This document shows positions 1 to 13,582 of a DNA stretch of 64,000 nt, one piece after another. Origin of the DNA: Flaccisagitta enflata. Taxonomy: Eukaryota; Chaetognatha; Sagittoidea; Aphragmophora. The notes under the pieces were generated by a model, which was given only the letters and a program-made list of their open reading frames with translations, did not search any database and was not told the origin of the DNA. Position numbers and translations under genes: made by a program. Numbering within the stretch: the stretch's first letter is position 1; every line of letters starts with the position of its first letter. The DNA lies in contig OZ231126.1 of assembly GCA_965153355.1 (NCBI GenBank), positions 13,268,001 to 13,332,000 of the forward strand, read 5' to 3'.

Positions 1-130
1 TTACCCTTTCCTTCGTTCCCTTCCTTCCTCATTGCGGTCAGGCTCCAACTTACCACTTGTCCCTGTGATTAACTCACCCGTCACCCACCCACCCGTCACC
101 TTCTATTTGAGCAGCCTTCACTGCAGCCTT

Positions 131-442
131 CACCTTACCATCCATCGCCGGAAACCTCCCACCCACAACCCACCCACCCGTCAACTTCACCCAATCACCC
201 ATCACTGTCACCCACACACCCATCACCTTTTCTTCGAGTGGCCTTCACCGCAGTAGTTGGCAAGGTAACAGTCTTAGATTCACTGTCACCTTACCATCCA
301 TCGCCGGAAACCTCCCACCCACAACCCACCCACCCGTCAACTTCACACAATCACCCATCACTGTCACCCACACACCCATCACCTTTTCTTCGAGTGGCCT
401 TCACCGAAGTAGTTGGCAAGGTAACAGTCTTGGTTTCACCCA
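131..442. repeat. 156-bp tandem duplication, two copies
   Basis: The block beginning CCTTACCATCCATCGCCGG at 133 recurs at 289 with few changes. Each copy runs on through CCCACCC-rich sequence to AGTTGGCAAGGTAACAGTC. A partial third copy of the left edge is visible just before 131. Open frames across it follow from the repeat and are not gene-like. Confidence 0.85.
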
Positions 443-502
443 CCCATGAATGTCAGCGTTCTTCGACCGGAATTTGCTCGGTAAATCTCAGACAATCTCT
501 GG

Positions 503-556
<54 letters not shown>

Positions 557-565
557 TTGTCTCTA

Positions 566-612
<47 letters not shown>
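503..612. repeat. (GTCT)n followed by (CT)n microsatellite
   Basis: About 12 GTCT units pass into about 20 CT units. This GTCT-then-CT order recurs many times in the window. The next 240 bases are degenerate CT/GTCT-rich sequence. Confidence 0.9.
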
Positions 613-615
<3 letters not shown>

Positions 616-849
616 ACGCTGTCTGACTGATCCTCTCTCTGTCCATTTCTCCGCCTGACTTCATGTTTCTCTCCGTCTCTCTGTCCTTCTGTCTATCTGT
701 CGTGTGAGTCTGTGTGTCTATCCATCTGTCTATCTATCAATTCTATTGGTTTTTCCGTATCTCCGTTCCTCTGTTCATCGTCCTCTTTCTCTCTTCCTTT
801 GCAATGCACATGTACAGTGTTGTACACGCAAGCGTGACTTTTTTTTTGG

Positions 850-907
850 CAGCGGCCCCAAAGGGTCGATGCCTTGTAAAACACAGGCGGGAATTTCCAG
901 ATGTCAG
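850..907 (+). repeat. Family B dispersed repeat, fragment
   Basis: It holds the family core GCAGCGGCCCCAAAGGG, then GATGCCTTGTA and a GGAATTTCCAGATGTC tail. The same order is seen, mostly reverse-complemented, at 1864-2020 and 38281-38430. A second short core copy lies at 1091-1113. Confidence 0.7.
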
Positions 908-1090
908 TCTTTCCGTCTGTTCCCCCCTCTGTTTACTATCAAGGCCTTAAACTAGTCCGCCCAGGTCTCAAATCTGCCCTCCAGGCTTCCTAATTAGCCC
1001 CATGTGCCTCAAATCTGCCCTCCAGACCTTCAATCGGCCCTCCAAGCTTAAAATCAGCCCTCCATATCCATGCCTAAAATTTGCCTTTTG

Positions 1091-1113
1091 GGCAGCGGCC
1101 CCGAAGGGGGACT
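1091..1113 (+). repeat. Family B core, short fragment
   Basis: GGCAGCGGCCCCGAAGGGGG matches the conserved centre of family B. It sits at the edge of a 21-bp minisatellite, the same association seen at the other family B copies. Confidence 0.6.
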
Positions 1114-1154
1114 TTCGTTCGTCCGTTCGATCGTCCGTTCCTTAGTCCCCCCCC

Positions 1155-1430
1155 TTCATCAAACCCCTCAGGCCTCAAATCTGGCCTTTCATGCCGCAAA
1201 TCCAGCCTCTCAGGTCTCAAATCCAGCCTCCCGGGCCTCAAATCTGGCCTCTCAGGCCTCAAATCAGGCCTCTCAGGCCACAAATCTGGCCTCTCAGGCC
1301 ACAAATCTGGCCTCTCAGGCCTCAAATCTGGCTTCTCAGGCCTCAAATCCAAATTATCAGGCCTCAAACCTGGCCTCTTATGCCTCAAATTAGGCCTCTC
1401 AGGCCTCAAATCAGCCATCTAAACCTATAT
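1155..1430. repeat. 21-bp minisatellite (CTCAGGCCTCAAATCTGGCCT)
   Basis: About 13 imperfect units of 21 bp run in tandem. Degenerate units of the same kind extend to roughly 955 on the left and 1850 on the right, interrupted by family B copies. Because 21 is a multiple of 3, all frames stay open and give 7-residue repeat peptides that should not be read as proteins. Confidence 0.85.
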
Positions 1431-1624
1431 TTACTGCTCCCAGGCTTCAAATCAGTCCTTTGGCCTTTCAAGCCTTAATCCAGCTCTCTCAAGCCTTAAG
1501 TTAGCCCTCTCAAGCTTCCCATCGGCATTCTGAGGCCTTATATCAGCCTTCTTAGACCTCAGTTTAGGCTCCTGAATGCCTTCAGTCAGCCCTCTATAGC
1601 ATTCCCAGTTCTTCAGGTAGGACA

Positions 1625-1755
1625 AATGAAAGTCCCCCTGTGTTCTACAGGATTTCGTCCCCTTCGGGGCCGCTGCCCTGCTTCCCCTCACTCCAATTCA
1701 CAATCACTCAAAGCAGGGCAACGGGTATTGCTGACCACATATTGCCCTTGGGCGA
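1625..1755 (-). repeat. Family B dispersed repeat
   Basis: In minus orientation it shows a CCCCTGTGTTCTACAGGAT segment, the CCCCTTCGGGGCCGCTGCCC core, and a GCAGGGCAACGGGTATTGCT arm ending near TTGGGCGACC. It is most like the copy at 63,835-63,965. Confidence 0.75.
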
Positions 1756-1863
1756 CCTTTTAGATTTCAAATCTGCTACTCAAGCCTAAATTCTGCCCTC
1801 CAGCCCTCAAAAATGCCTTCAATGGCCTAAATCACTCATCTAAGGCCTGAAATATGTCCCCCT

Positions 1864-2020
1864 AGGACGTCTGGAAATTCACCCCTGTGTTCTAAAGGAC
1901 ATTGGTTCTTTGGGGCCACTGCCCTACTCTTACTCAACTTCTTTACTGGATCACTCAAAGTCCAAGCAGGGCATCGGGTACCGCAGACCATATACGATTG
2001 TTGGATGACTAGTTTCTCTG
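1864..2020 (-). repeat. Family B dispersed repeat
   Basis: It aligns end to end with 38,281-38,430, from ACGTCTGGAAATTCACCCCT to TTGGATGACTAGTT, with scattered substitutions and a 6-bp length difference. This shows that family B has a defined internal order about 150 bp long. From 2021 to 2240 I see only AT-rich unique-looking sequence. Confidence 0.8.
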
Positions 2021-2244
2021 AAAATAGGTTATTCCATGAATAAAAGGTATTTAAATAATAAAAATTGATAACATTCAACCCCCTCAACAGTGAACACAAA
2101 TGTTTTTTCGCAGTCTCATTTATTTCTATACTTTCGTGAGAATCCGCGAGGTTGAACTAGAAGCAGAAAATAATGATCGATTTAAGACTTATCTAATTGG
2201 GAGGTGAACGCGGGAAATCGAGGGCGCGTAAATGCCAAGCCCAG

Positions 2245-2345
2245 TCGCGTGTGGGTGGGCAGGGGCACTGGGCAGTGGTTTTACTATCAAGCACACCAAC
2301 AGACACACCAACAAAGTGAGTTGTAGAATCGCGTGAAGTCACTGA
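2245..2345 (-). mobile_element. Family A (DINE/pearl-like) element, degraded copy
   Basis: It reads CAGTCGCGTGTGGGTGGGCAG, then a degenerate ACCAACAGACAC tract, then GTTGTAGAATCGCG. This is the reverse-complement order of the better copies at 16,135 and 61,031. Confidence 0.6.
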
Positions 2346-2689
2346 ATAAAAAACGTGACAATTTCTGTGAACGATTCATCTTTTGGTCTTTCAATAGGTC
2401 AAGCGAGATCTGTGTGTCTGTCTGTCCCTTCAAGCGTTGAAGAAAAGAGATTGAGTTTCTCGGGAAGGAGATTTTTGGATGATTCTCTCTAAAAAAGTAA
2501 TTTTACTCATTTTCTCATTTTCAGCCATTGTTTCAACCTTTGAACTCACCTTCTCTCACTCACCTCACTGTGTCTCAGCTCCTCTCATCTGACCTCACCA
2601 ACCAAAATTTAACTCACATTTCCTTATCTTACTTTTTTTCTTCTTCCAGCTCTTCCTGTTCTTTTTCTTTCTCTTTTTCTTTTTCTTTT

Positions 2690-2830
2690 TCTTTTTCTTC
2701 TTCTTCTTCTTCTTCTTCTTCTTCTTCTTCTTCTTCTTCTTCTCCTTCTCCTTCTCCTTCTTCTTCTTCTTCTTCTTCTTCTTCTTCTTCTTCTTCTTCT
2801 TCTTCTTCTTCTTCTTCTTCTTCTTCTCCC
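2690..2830. repeat. (TTC)n microsatellite
   Basis: About 140 bp of nearly pure TTC has a short CTC-enriched interruption and is preceded by TTTTTC units. Long poly-Ser and poly-Lys frames here are artefacts. Confidence 0.95.
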
Positions 2831-2989
2831 TCTTCATCCCCATCCTCTTAAATCGTTCCGCCTTGATTGTCGAAATCCTTTTTTGTGCAAAAGTTTTCTT
2901 TGTCCTTTTAACCAATTCCACGTATCAATGAGCTTCCTTCTTTTCTTTCTTTCTCTCTCTGTTTTTTTTTTTCTGCTCTCTTTCTTTTA

Positions 2990-4370
<1,381 letters not shown>

Positions 4371-4450
4371 TTCACAATTCGTTGATGCTTCACCTACGGC
4401 GTATTATTTCTGCGTCATCGCATTCCGTTGTTGTTTTCGATAACGATCCT

Positions 4451-4485
4451 TGCGTCGTCGTCGTCGTCATTGTCGTCGTCATTGA

Positions 4486-4526
<41 letters not shown>

Positions 4527-4560
4527 TTGTCGTCGTCGTCGTCGTCATTGACGTCTTTGT
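4451..4560. repeat. (GTC)n microsatellite
   Basis: GTC/GTT triplets with ATT interruptions. The next 550 bp is C/T-rich sequence (CCCTACCCCTTCC type) with no gene signal. Confidence 0.85.
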
Positions 4561-5129
4561 CGTCAGCGTCCCATTGCATTGACTCTTTGTTTTCATATGT
4601 CGTAATTGTGATGATTGTTGTTGACCGCCTTCTGTCGATGTTTCTTCACCACGTTTTATTTTCTATTTTTTCCTTTTTTCTTCCTTTTATGTCTGTAATT
4701 GGCCACATGTATTTATGGGTTTCCTCTCAAATTCGATTCCCTATTCCAATACATACTCACATCCCTACCAGGCTACCCCTATTCCCTCCCCCTTCCCGAC
4801 TACCTATCCACATCCCTACCCCTTCCACCTTTCCCTTCCCTTCAATCTTACCATCTTCAATACTGTTCCTTCAAACCCCTTATTTTCATTCTGTATTCTT
4901 TTTTCCTTTCCCCCCATTTTTCTATCCCTTTCTTCCATCCTGACTTTTCCCTTCTCCCTTTTTCCTCACCATCCTCATACTCCTTTAGATACCCCTCCAT
5001 CGTCACCTGCAACGCTTTCCATGCCATGGTAACTAATATAAATTTTCAAAACCATGAACTGCTAATTAGCTAAATAGCTTCTTTAGTATCAATGCACAAT
5101 CAGGCCAAGAGAAACAAGGTCAACACCTA

Positions 5130-5894
5130 CAGGGTCTTCAATCTCATTTGACACGAAAAGAACCTATATTGTGCAAAAACTAATTTATTATTCAATGTGA
5201 TTTTTTTTTCCAATGAAAGCACTATGTATGACGTTTTTTGTATCAAAATTTCATGGGACTGGGTCTTGTAGTTTGGCAGAAATCAAAATTTGAAGTTAGG
5301 CAGTGAATTCAACAAAAAATGCTGTTTTCTCGCTACTTTTGACTTAGAAAACATATAAAATTTGAGGTGCTTTGAGCCACAGATGCTTGATTTCAGGTAA
5401 GTGATAGATTGTAACTCCCCAAAGTTAGAAATTGTCAGGATTTAGCATATAACTTTATATTACAGGCAAAAACTTTAAAAATTTTAGTAGAATTCTTAGA
5501 AAAAACTGTAACAAAGATTGTTTTTTCCTAAAAAAGAAGAAAAATGTTGAATATGATAAGATTTCAAAGGACTCTTTTCTCATATACATAAACTAGATAA
5601 AATTATCTGCCATTCAAGACCAATCTCACATCTGTAGCTCAAAGCGTTCAGAAATGAGAGCGATCTAAAGATGAAAGGTCAAAACCTCAAAGTCAAAAAA
5701 ATCCGCCCGTCTCATCATGACATCTTTCACTTTAAAATGGGATATCTCTCAAACTAATTGACCCAGTACCATGAAATTTGGACACAAAAAACGTCATATG
5801 TAGTGCTTTTATGAGAAAAAAAATCAAACTAAGAAGTTGATTCATTTTTGCGTAATATAGGTTCTTTTCGTGTCAAATGAGATTGAAGCCCCTG
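5130..5894. mobile_element. Foldback MITE with TA target duplication
   Basis: Long inverted arms of at least 150 bp begin CAGGGTCTTCAATCTCATTT on the left; the right end reads the same in reverse complement, with GGGGC for GGGTC. TA flanks both ends (5128-5129 and 5895-5896), as for Tc1/mariner-type insertion. The interior is AT-rich with no transposase frame. It lies inside a family A copy. Confidence 0.85.
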
Positions 5895-5929
5895 TATAAG
5901 TCGCGTGCGGGACATAGATAACTTAGGAT

Positions 5930-6130
5930 GACTTAAATTGACCATAGATGACTTAGGATGACGTACAATGACTTAGAAATACATGAAATGATGTAAAATA
6001 ACTTAAACGACCAAATTGACCTAATTAACTTAAGTGACTGAATATAACTTAAAATGACTTAAAATGACTTAGGGTGACTTAGAATGACAAAAATAATGAC
6101 CTAAAATGACTGGAAATGACATAAAGTGAT
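5930..6130. repeat. 10-bp minisatellite (AAAATGACTT)
   Basis: Imperfect units such as ACTTAAAATG and ACTTAGGATG form the interior of the family A copy. The same unit, reverse-complemented, builds the array at 46,225-46,400. Confidence 0.75.
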
Positions 6131-6192
6131 TAAAAATAAAGTTTTACGGACGGACAAAGCGGTTTGTAGAGTCGCGATCACGCGACTAAAAA

Positions 6193-6889
6193 CCGTTAAG
6201 AGTTGACGGATCGGATATGTAGATAAGTCATTTCTCAGCGCACACTAAAAGCGCGCATTTCGAATTATCACACGAAGCAAATTTTTACATCCGAACATGA
6301 AATCTTTCGTTTTGGGTCACATATGTTACATCTCTATCTCGCATCATCTTCGCTTCTTTGTTTTGTTTTTCGTTCTCCGTTCTTTTTTTCAAAGAAGACC
6401 ATGACCAAAAATGACGTTTGAATAAGGCCTTGAGGCCACATTGCGCATTGCGTCAGTCCTCAATGGGACGAAAAGAATCGGATTATTTTTTCGAATGAGA
6501 TTAGGGGTGCCATTTTATTCTTTCCTTATTTTCCTCTCTTTTTTCCCTCGTCTTTCTCTTTTTTCCTCCTGTTTTCGTCATCTGTTGTCTCTTCTTTTGA
6601 TTCTTTTCTATCTTAATTCTTATCCTTGTCATCTTTCATATCTGATTAAAGACTTTGTTGTTATTAAATCTGGTTATTTCATTTTGCGTTCTTTGTTGCG
6701 ACGCCTCTTTGTTATTATAAGGAAAAAGACAACTGATCTTTCCATTTGCCCTTTCACGAGTTTCTTTTGTCCTTGTCTGTCCTTGTAGTGCTTGTGTGTT
6801 TTGTTTTCTTTGATATCTGTTATATCTGCATTTTGTCCTCCTCCTGACATCTCTGTCTATCTGTCCGGATGTTTGTCATCTCTGTTTTT
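6193..6889. other. Gene-free AT-rich stretch
   Basis: I see no conserved motif, repeat or credible exon. A 115-codon open frame at 6441-6788 is hydrophobic, T-rich and matches no family I know. Confidence 0.5.
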
Positions 6890-6930
6890 GTCTTTCTGTG
6901 TTTGTCTTTCTGTTTCTGTCTGTCTGTCTG

Positions 6931-6972
<42 letters not shown>
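6890..6972. repeat. (GTCT)n/(CT)n microsatellite
   Basis: Short GTCT units are followed by about 18 CT units. Confidence 0.85.
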
Positions 6973-6975
<3 letters not shown>

Positions 6976-6999
6976 CTTTCCTCTTTTTCCCCAATCTCT

Positions 7000-8490
7000 T
7001 TCTCTTTGTGCACTTCTCTCTCTGACTCTTCTCTGTGATTCTTTCATTCTTTCTCCACTGCCGTTAGTGAGTGAGATGGTGAAGATATGGTTTTTACCAT
7101 CTCTCCATATAAATCGTTTATGCCATCTCTCTTGATGTTATCTTTTTGCCTCTGACTCTTTCTCAATCGCCTTCGATTCAAAGTCGCGCGTGCATAAGAA
7201 TGACTGAGCTAAACGAATGTGAGTGCGTGTCTACGCTGGTTAGACAAAAAATGGCGTATTCTCTGCGAAATTACGCTCAGTAACAACACATCCACTCAAT
7301 CTCTCTCTCTCATTCTTCTTCGTCTCCCTTTCTGGCTGTCATGTTCACATTCTGCAGGAAATCCTTTTTTCTTCCATATGACGTCGATGGTGATTATTGT
7401 TGATTGTCGCTACGATGGAGTGTGACTCTCTCTTATTCAACGGGACCGATTACAATAGATTCTCGTTGACCAAGAGCCTTATTGGTCTATTTCCATATTC
7501 ATATGTTCACTGAAAAGAAATGTTGAGCCTGACACAATGATGAATTGAGATTTAGCGAATTCAAAACATCTTTCGTGAACCGGTGGTCGTAAACTGGTGG
7601 TCAAACAGTTTGGTCCTGAAAGGGAAAATATTGATTGACATTAGTTACGAAAAGCACAATTGACGATACAGTGGGTTCATGCACTGGAGTATAGAACAAG
7701 ATGCTCGCCGATTGTGGTAGTAGCACACAATTGCGATATGACAAAGTTTTGAATTGCTTCCAGTATGCCCCCCTCTGAGAGCATTTGTGGAGATTTTGAT
7801 GCGAACGGGACAATGGCCCTGAAAGTGTTTGTAGTTATGAATTCAATTTTATGTTTTGGACTAGGGCTTTAAAATTGATGTCAGCTGGTTTGTGGGTCTT
7901 GAAGCTGGGAATTTGAGTATTTGACTAACTTGGGCCTGAATACTCGAGTCTGAGAATAGAACCATTTCGCTGGGACTCTTTTTCACATTATAACAGATAA
8001 GCGTTAGTGGGTAGGCTGACTTTTTTTCCCATCCGTTGGACAGACCACGACGCCGTCCCAGTTTTTAGATCGTCTTGTCGACAGGAAGGCGTGATGAGGG
8101 CGTTACAAAGGTGTATCAGCTTCAGCGCGATAAAAGTGTATCACCTCGGGCGCTCTCATAAAACATTAATTCAATTTTACACTTAAATCGTTTCTTAGCC
8201 TCGCCATTTGTTCTTCCACGGCAATAATGAAAAGCGCGTGCAAATGAGGGAGCAATTAATCGCTTCCACTTCATCGCTTCCGCCGCTTCCACATCATTGC
8301 CTCAAGTAATCGCGCTTCCGCCCATTCGGGCCTTCAGTTGCCCCCACTTGCTTTCATTGCTCACTACTGCCGATGCGTAGTTACTACGGCTTCCTTACAT
8401 TACTCACTTCCGTATCTTCCTTTTATTACGCTCGCGCGGAATCACTCTGCCAATTTGCAGTCCGCAGCCATCTACTTGTCATCTGTCTCG
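7000..8490. other. Gene-free stretch
   Basis: Mixed-composition DNA without recognisable gene, RNA or repeat signal. Open frames are all under about 70 codons and unlike any family I know. Confidence 0.5.
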
Positions 8491-8504
8491 AAGTTTCCTC
8501 ACCG

Positions 8505-8955
8505 TCTCCTACTCCTCCTCCTACTCCTCTTTCTTCTCCTCCTCATCCTCCTTCTGCTCATTTTCACCTTCCCCTTCTCATTTCCTAATGCAGTCATTCA
8601 TTCCATTTTTACGCAGTGAACTTCAGTCGTGTAATTTATAAGCATATATCTTCCCTTGAAGGTCCTTTCTCTCTCTCTCTTTCTATCTTTCCTCAAATTC
8701 ACCCTTAGTTACTTTCCTTAACAACGAGACATAAATCTCCCACTCAAGCCCCCGCCTCAACTGCCACTGCTCCTCCTCCTCCTCCTCCTCCTCCTCCTCC
8801 TCCTGCCCGCCTCGACCAATTTCACTTTCCGCCCGCAAAATTGACCCCGCTTGACCGTGCACAGAACCGTAAGCTTCTACCCCTACATATACGCAGCGAT
8901 GCAGACGATGATGACGACGATGACGACAACGACGATGACGATGACGTTGATGACG
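8505..8955. repeat. Clustered TCC and GAC/GAT triplet tracts
   Basis: TCC-rich runs lie at about 8505-8560 and 8769-8803. GATGAC-type triplets run from 8898 to 8955. Poly-Asp and poly-Glu frames here are repeat artefacts. Confidence 0.75.
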
Positions 8956-9011
8956 ACGGCAGTCCACGTTTCCACCCCATAGACTCTCTCTCTATCTCTA
9001 TCGCACTCTTA

Positions 9012-9566
9012 CAGGGCGTTTCACATCAAATTACACGAAAGAAAACGTTGCCATTTGACTTTGACTTATCATAAATCAATTCTGAAAAAAAAATTTTGTA
9101 GAAAAATAGTTCCAATTTTTTATAGAAAAATTTCATAGACCTGGGCGGAAAATTTTGACCACTAACCCAATTTGAATTACAGTCAATTTTCAGTCCAATA
9201 ATGAAAAAAATATTGAAATTGATTATTTCTAAACAATTTTTTTTGTTTTTATACTTTTTTTTTCATTTGATAGTTTAGATCATATAATTTGATAAAAATG
9301 AATAAACAGAATTTTACTAGCATTGATTCAATGTTTCTCTGTTAATATCAAGAAATGAGTGTTTTTCACCATTTTTTGTCCCTCCAAAATCTAAAGATTA
9401 TTATGAATTGATGTAGAGAACAGAGTTCTCAACTCAGCTCTATGAAATTTGGGGACAAAAAATTGGAACAATTTTTCTGCATAAAACTGTTTTCAGAATT
9501 GATCTACCCTGTTTCAAAGTAAAATGGCAACGTTTTCTTTGGTGTAATTTGATGTGAAACACACTG
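9012..9566. mobile_element. Foldback MITE with TA target duplication
   Basis: The left end is CAGGGCGTTTCACATCAAAT, continuing TACACGAAAGAAAACG. The right end is its reverse complement with a few changes, starting CAGTGTGTTTCACATC. TA flanks at 9010-9011 and 9567-9568. The 555-bp interior is AT-rich and non-coding. Its ends and an internal ATGAAATTTGG motif resemble the MITE at 5130-5894, so the two may be related. Confidence 0.85.
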
Positions 9567-9667
9567 TATCTGCGTTCGCCATCGATACTCTGTGGTCAGA
9601 ATTAGAAGGTGATTCTCTTCGTATCCCCTCTAATGAGTATTGGGTCACTTTAGCAAAAAGGATTTAT

Positions 9668-9774
<107 letters not shown>

Positions 9775-10039
9775 TTTGTGTGTCCGTCCGTCTGATTATC
9801 AGTCTTTCTTTCTTTCTCTCGGTCTGTCTGTCTGTCTGTGATTCTGTTCCTCTTTCCGCCTCTCTCTGTGTCTGTGTGTCCATCTGTTTGTCTCCCAGTC
9901 CATTTGTCCTTCCGATGGACTCGTTTACCGTGAAGGCATAATCACCATTCATCCGCTGCCATCGACAATTAAGCTGAATGAAGATCGACTCGAATTTATT
10001 GCCTTGGACAATGATGCTCGACCCATTGAGAAGATGAAG

Positions 10040-10560
10040 ATGAATAAGAAGACGGAGAAGAAGAAGAAGAAGAAGGAAAAGATGAAGGCGAAGAAGAAGA
10101 AGAAGAAGAAGAAGAAGAAGAAGAAGAAGAAGAAGAAGAAGAAGAAGAAGAAGAAGATGAAGACGAAGAAGAAGAAGAAGAAAAAGAAGAAGAAGAAGAA
10201 GAAGAAGAAGAAGAAGAAGAAGAAGAAAAGGATGAAGACGAAGGAGAAGAAGAAGAGGAAGGAGAAGAAGAAGAAGAAGAAGAAGAAGAAGAAGAAGAAG
10301 AAGAAGAAGAAGAAGAAGAAGAAGAAGAAGAAGAAGAAGAAGAAGAAGGAAAAGATGAAGACGAAGAAGAAAAAGAAGAAGCAGAAGAAGGAAAAGATGA
10401 AGACGAAGAAGAAAAAAAGAAGAAGAAGAAGAAGAAGAAGAAGAAGAAGAAGAAGAAGAAGAAGAAGAAGAAGAAGAAGAAGAAGAAGAAGAAGAAGAAG
10501 AGGAGGAAGAAGAAGAACAGGAAGAAGACGAAGAGTAAGAAGAAGAAGAATGAGAAGGAG
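10040..10560. repeat. (GAA)n microsatellite, about 500 bp
   Basis: GAA repeats with GATGAAGACGAA interruptions at several spots, hinting at expansion by duplicating an interrupted block. A GA/A-rich tail continues to about 10,900. Confidence 0.95.
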
Positions 10561-10763
10561 AAGGAGACGATGAAAAAGAAAGAGAAAAAGAAAAAGAAAA
10601 ATAAAAAAAAAGAAGAGAAAAATGAAGAAGAAGTTGTGGAAAAGAAAGAAGGAGAAGAAAAAAAAATGAGCTAAAAAAAAGATGAAGCAGGAAAAGAGGA
10701 AGTAAAAGAAATTGACGAAAAAGATCAAGAAAAAAAAACTAAACAGAATCAGAAAGCGAATGA

Positions 10764-10840
10764 AAAACAAGAACAAGAACAGGAACAGGAACAGGAACAG
10801 GAACAGGAACAAGAACAAGAACAAGAACAGGAACAAGGAT
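10764..10840. repeat. (GAACAG/GAACAA)n hexanucleotide repeat
   Basis: About 12 six-base units of GAACAG and GAACAA are embedded in A-rich sequence. Confidence 0.9.
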
Positions 10841-10993
10841 ATGATGAACAAGAGGAGAAAGAGAGAGATGAGGAAGAAAGAGAGAAAGAAGGAGATGTCC
10901 AAAGCATTGATAAGATATCGGAAGTTAATGTAGACAGCGGCTACGGCAGATTATATCACAAACTTTTATGCAAGTAGTCGATCTATCGACTTG

Positions 10994-11134
<141 letters not shown>

Positions 11135-11499
11135 TTGCGGTGGTGGTAACTGCTGGCCGAATCATCGATTACGAGATGAACATCCAGCCATCCGAACCCT
11201 GCCCCCCCCCCCTTCGATCCCCCCCCGCCCTTGAACCATGCAGTTTAAATTCATCGTCCGGCCATCAACTATTTTATCGACACTAAGGTACTAAGAGAAC
11301 AGAGACGTTGACCCCCCCCCCCCTCCCAACAATGCACTCATTCGATCCGTTGGCTAATGATCTAAGTTTCTTTGTACCTATCCATCCATCTATCTGTATC
11401 CATTAATCCATGGATTCTTCCGTTTGTGAATCCATCCTTTCTATCAAAACTTTCCATCCGTATCCATCCACCACCCATCTGGCCACCTCTCCCTGCATC

Positions 11500-11709
<210 letters not shown>

Positions 11710-11881
11710 GAGTCTGTCGACACTTGATGGCGCCAAAGAAGGAAAAAGCGTCGAGTCGTGATATCAACAAAATGCGAATTTGTTTATAAACAAGGAAAGA
11801 GGAAGAAGAGGAAGAGGAGAAGGTAAAAACAGATTACGAGCGGATGCGTCGAAAAAAAGATCATCTGGGGAAATGTTCAAG

Positions 11882-12002
<121 letters not shown>

Positions 12003-12445
12003 AATCAGTGTGTATGCAAAGAATTAAAGTTAGATATACAGGTTGAGAGGTCCCGAATGAGCAAACCAACTAACAACACCCCTCTCCCCCCCCCCTCCAC
12101 CGCAGTTGACTTTTTGTGCCAGCATGCAGTGCGGGGTTCTCCCTCAGTAGTCCAGTTCTGCATCCTTTTCACCCTTACCCCTAAGGCTAAGGTATCCTAA
12201 ACGTTGGCTTAGTCCTAGGGTATGTTTCTGTTTCATTTGTTCCCTTATCTCCTTGCCCTTCCGATTTCGACCTGGTTTTCTTCCCAGTTTGAATTTCTCC
12301 TCCTTCTTCCTTTCTGTTTTGTTCCGACGGACGGACGCAGTTTCGCTTTTTCTACGTCGGATTTTGACGACTTCCTGAAGACGGATTCGATCAAACTTCA
12401 TCTCCTCGACTGTTTCCGTTAAACATATCGCGTATCGTCCGCTTT

Positions 12446-12484
<39 letters not shown>

Positions 12485-12510
12485 TTGTCGTCGTCGTCGT
12501 CGTCGTCGCT
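12446..12510. repeat. (GTC)n microsatellite
   Basis: About 20 CGT triplets passing into GTT. From 12,511 to 13,284 I see no gene or repeat I can name. Confidence 0.9.
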
Positions 12511-13284
12511 GTTGTTGTTGTTTTGGTTTGGTTTTGTTTTTCTTTTTGTTTTGTTAGTTTTTTTTTAAACAAAACAATATATCGATACAATCTCGCCTTC
12601 TGCCATTCGTCAACTTAACGTAGACTTGGTGTCGCTTCTCCACTCTGCATGTCCCTACCCTCCCTGTCTCCTACCCCCCTTTCATTACCCCTCCTAACAA
12701 GGTAGAGGCTATTGTTACCTGCGCAACTGTCTCACCGTGTCTCATTATGGGCGTCTGAGCGCCCTCCCGGGGCGCTTTCAAAGTCAAGGACAAGCGGAAG
12801 CAAAAACTTTTGGATTAATAAGACGATCCTAAACAGTTCAAGTGCGATTCATTTGGCGATCCTAAACCGACTTATTCGTCCTTTCTTCATTCCGATGAAG
12901 ACGAAAAGTATTCAAGTTTTGACGCAGGAAAGACTATCCAAATGGATACGTTCCCGCTATAATTTCCCTGTTCTAAAAACTTTATCGATAAGCACTCAAA
13001 ATGTCGCGAGCAGGTTTCTGGGAGCGCCAAAAACAAAGGGTTAAGAAATCGCCGCAATATGCAAATTAGATAATGTGGTTAATCGTTTACTCGATTCAGT
13101 TTCGCCTACAATCAGCGCCTTCACTGTTGCCACGATTGGCGCAGATTTGAAGATGATTTTGCAGTTTCCAAATTTACGGGAATCAAGAGTCTAAAGGGTA
13201 CTTCTGTAGTCGTAGATTGTTCAACTAAGTAAGAGAGAAACGGACGGGATAGGTACAGTTAGCAATTTAGCGAAAGGTAATTAG

Positions 13285-13582
<298 letters not shown>

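Larger units (their letters stand above)
5112..6192 (-). mobile_element. Family A (DINE/pearl-like) element split by a MITE
   Basis: In minus orientation the left end AAACAAGGTCAACACC (5112) is interrupted by a 765-bp foldback element. It resumes at AGTCGCGTGCGGG (5899), passes through a 10-bp minisatellite, then ACGGACGGACAAAGC. It finishes with the hairpin AGTCGCGATCACGCGACT followed by AAAAA at 6170-6192. The two halves join in the order seen in intact copies. Confidence 0.65.

Noticed and set aside
9949-10902. 317-codon minus-strand open frame, hydrophobic Phe/Leu-rich
   Set aside because: It is the translation of a GAA/GA repeat read on the opposite strand. The same DNA gives poly-Lys and poly-Glu in other frames.
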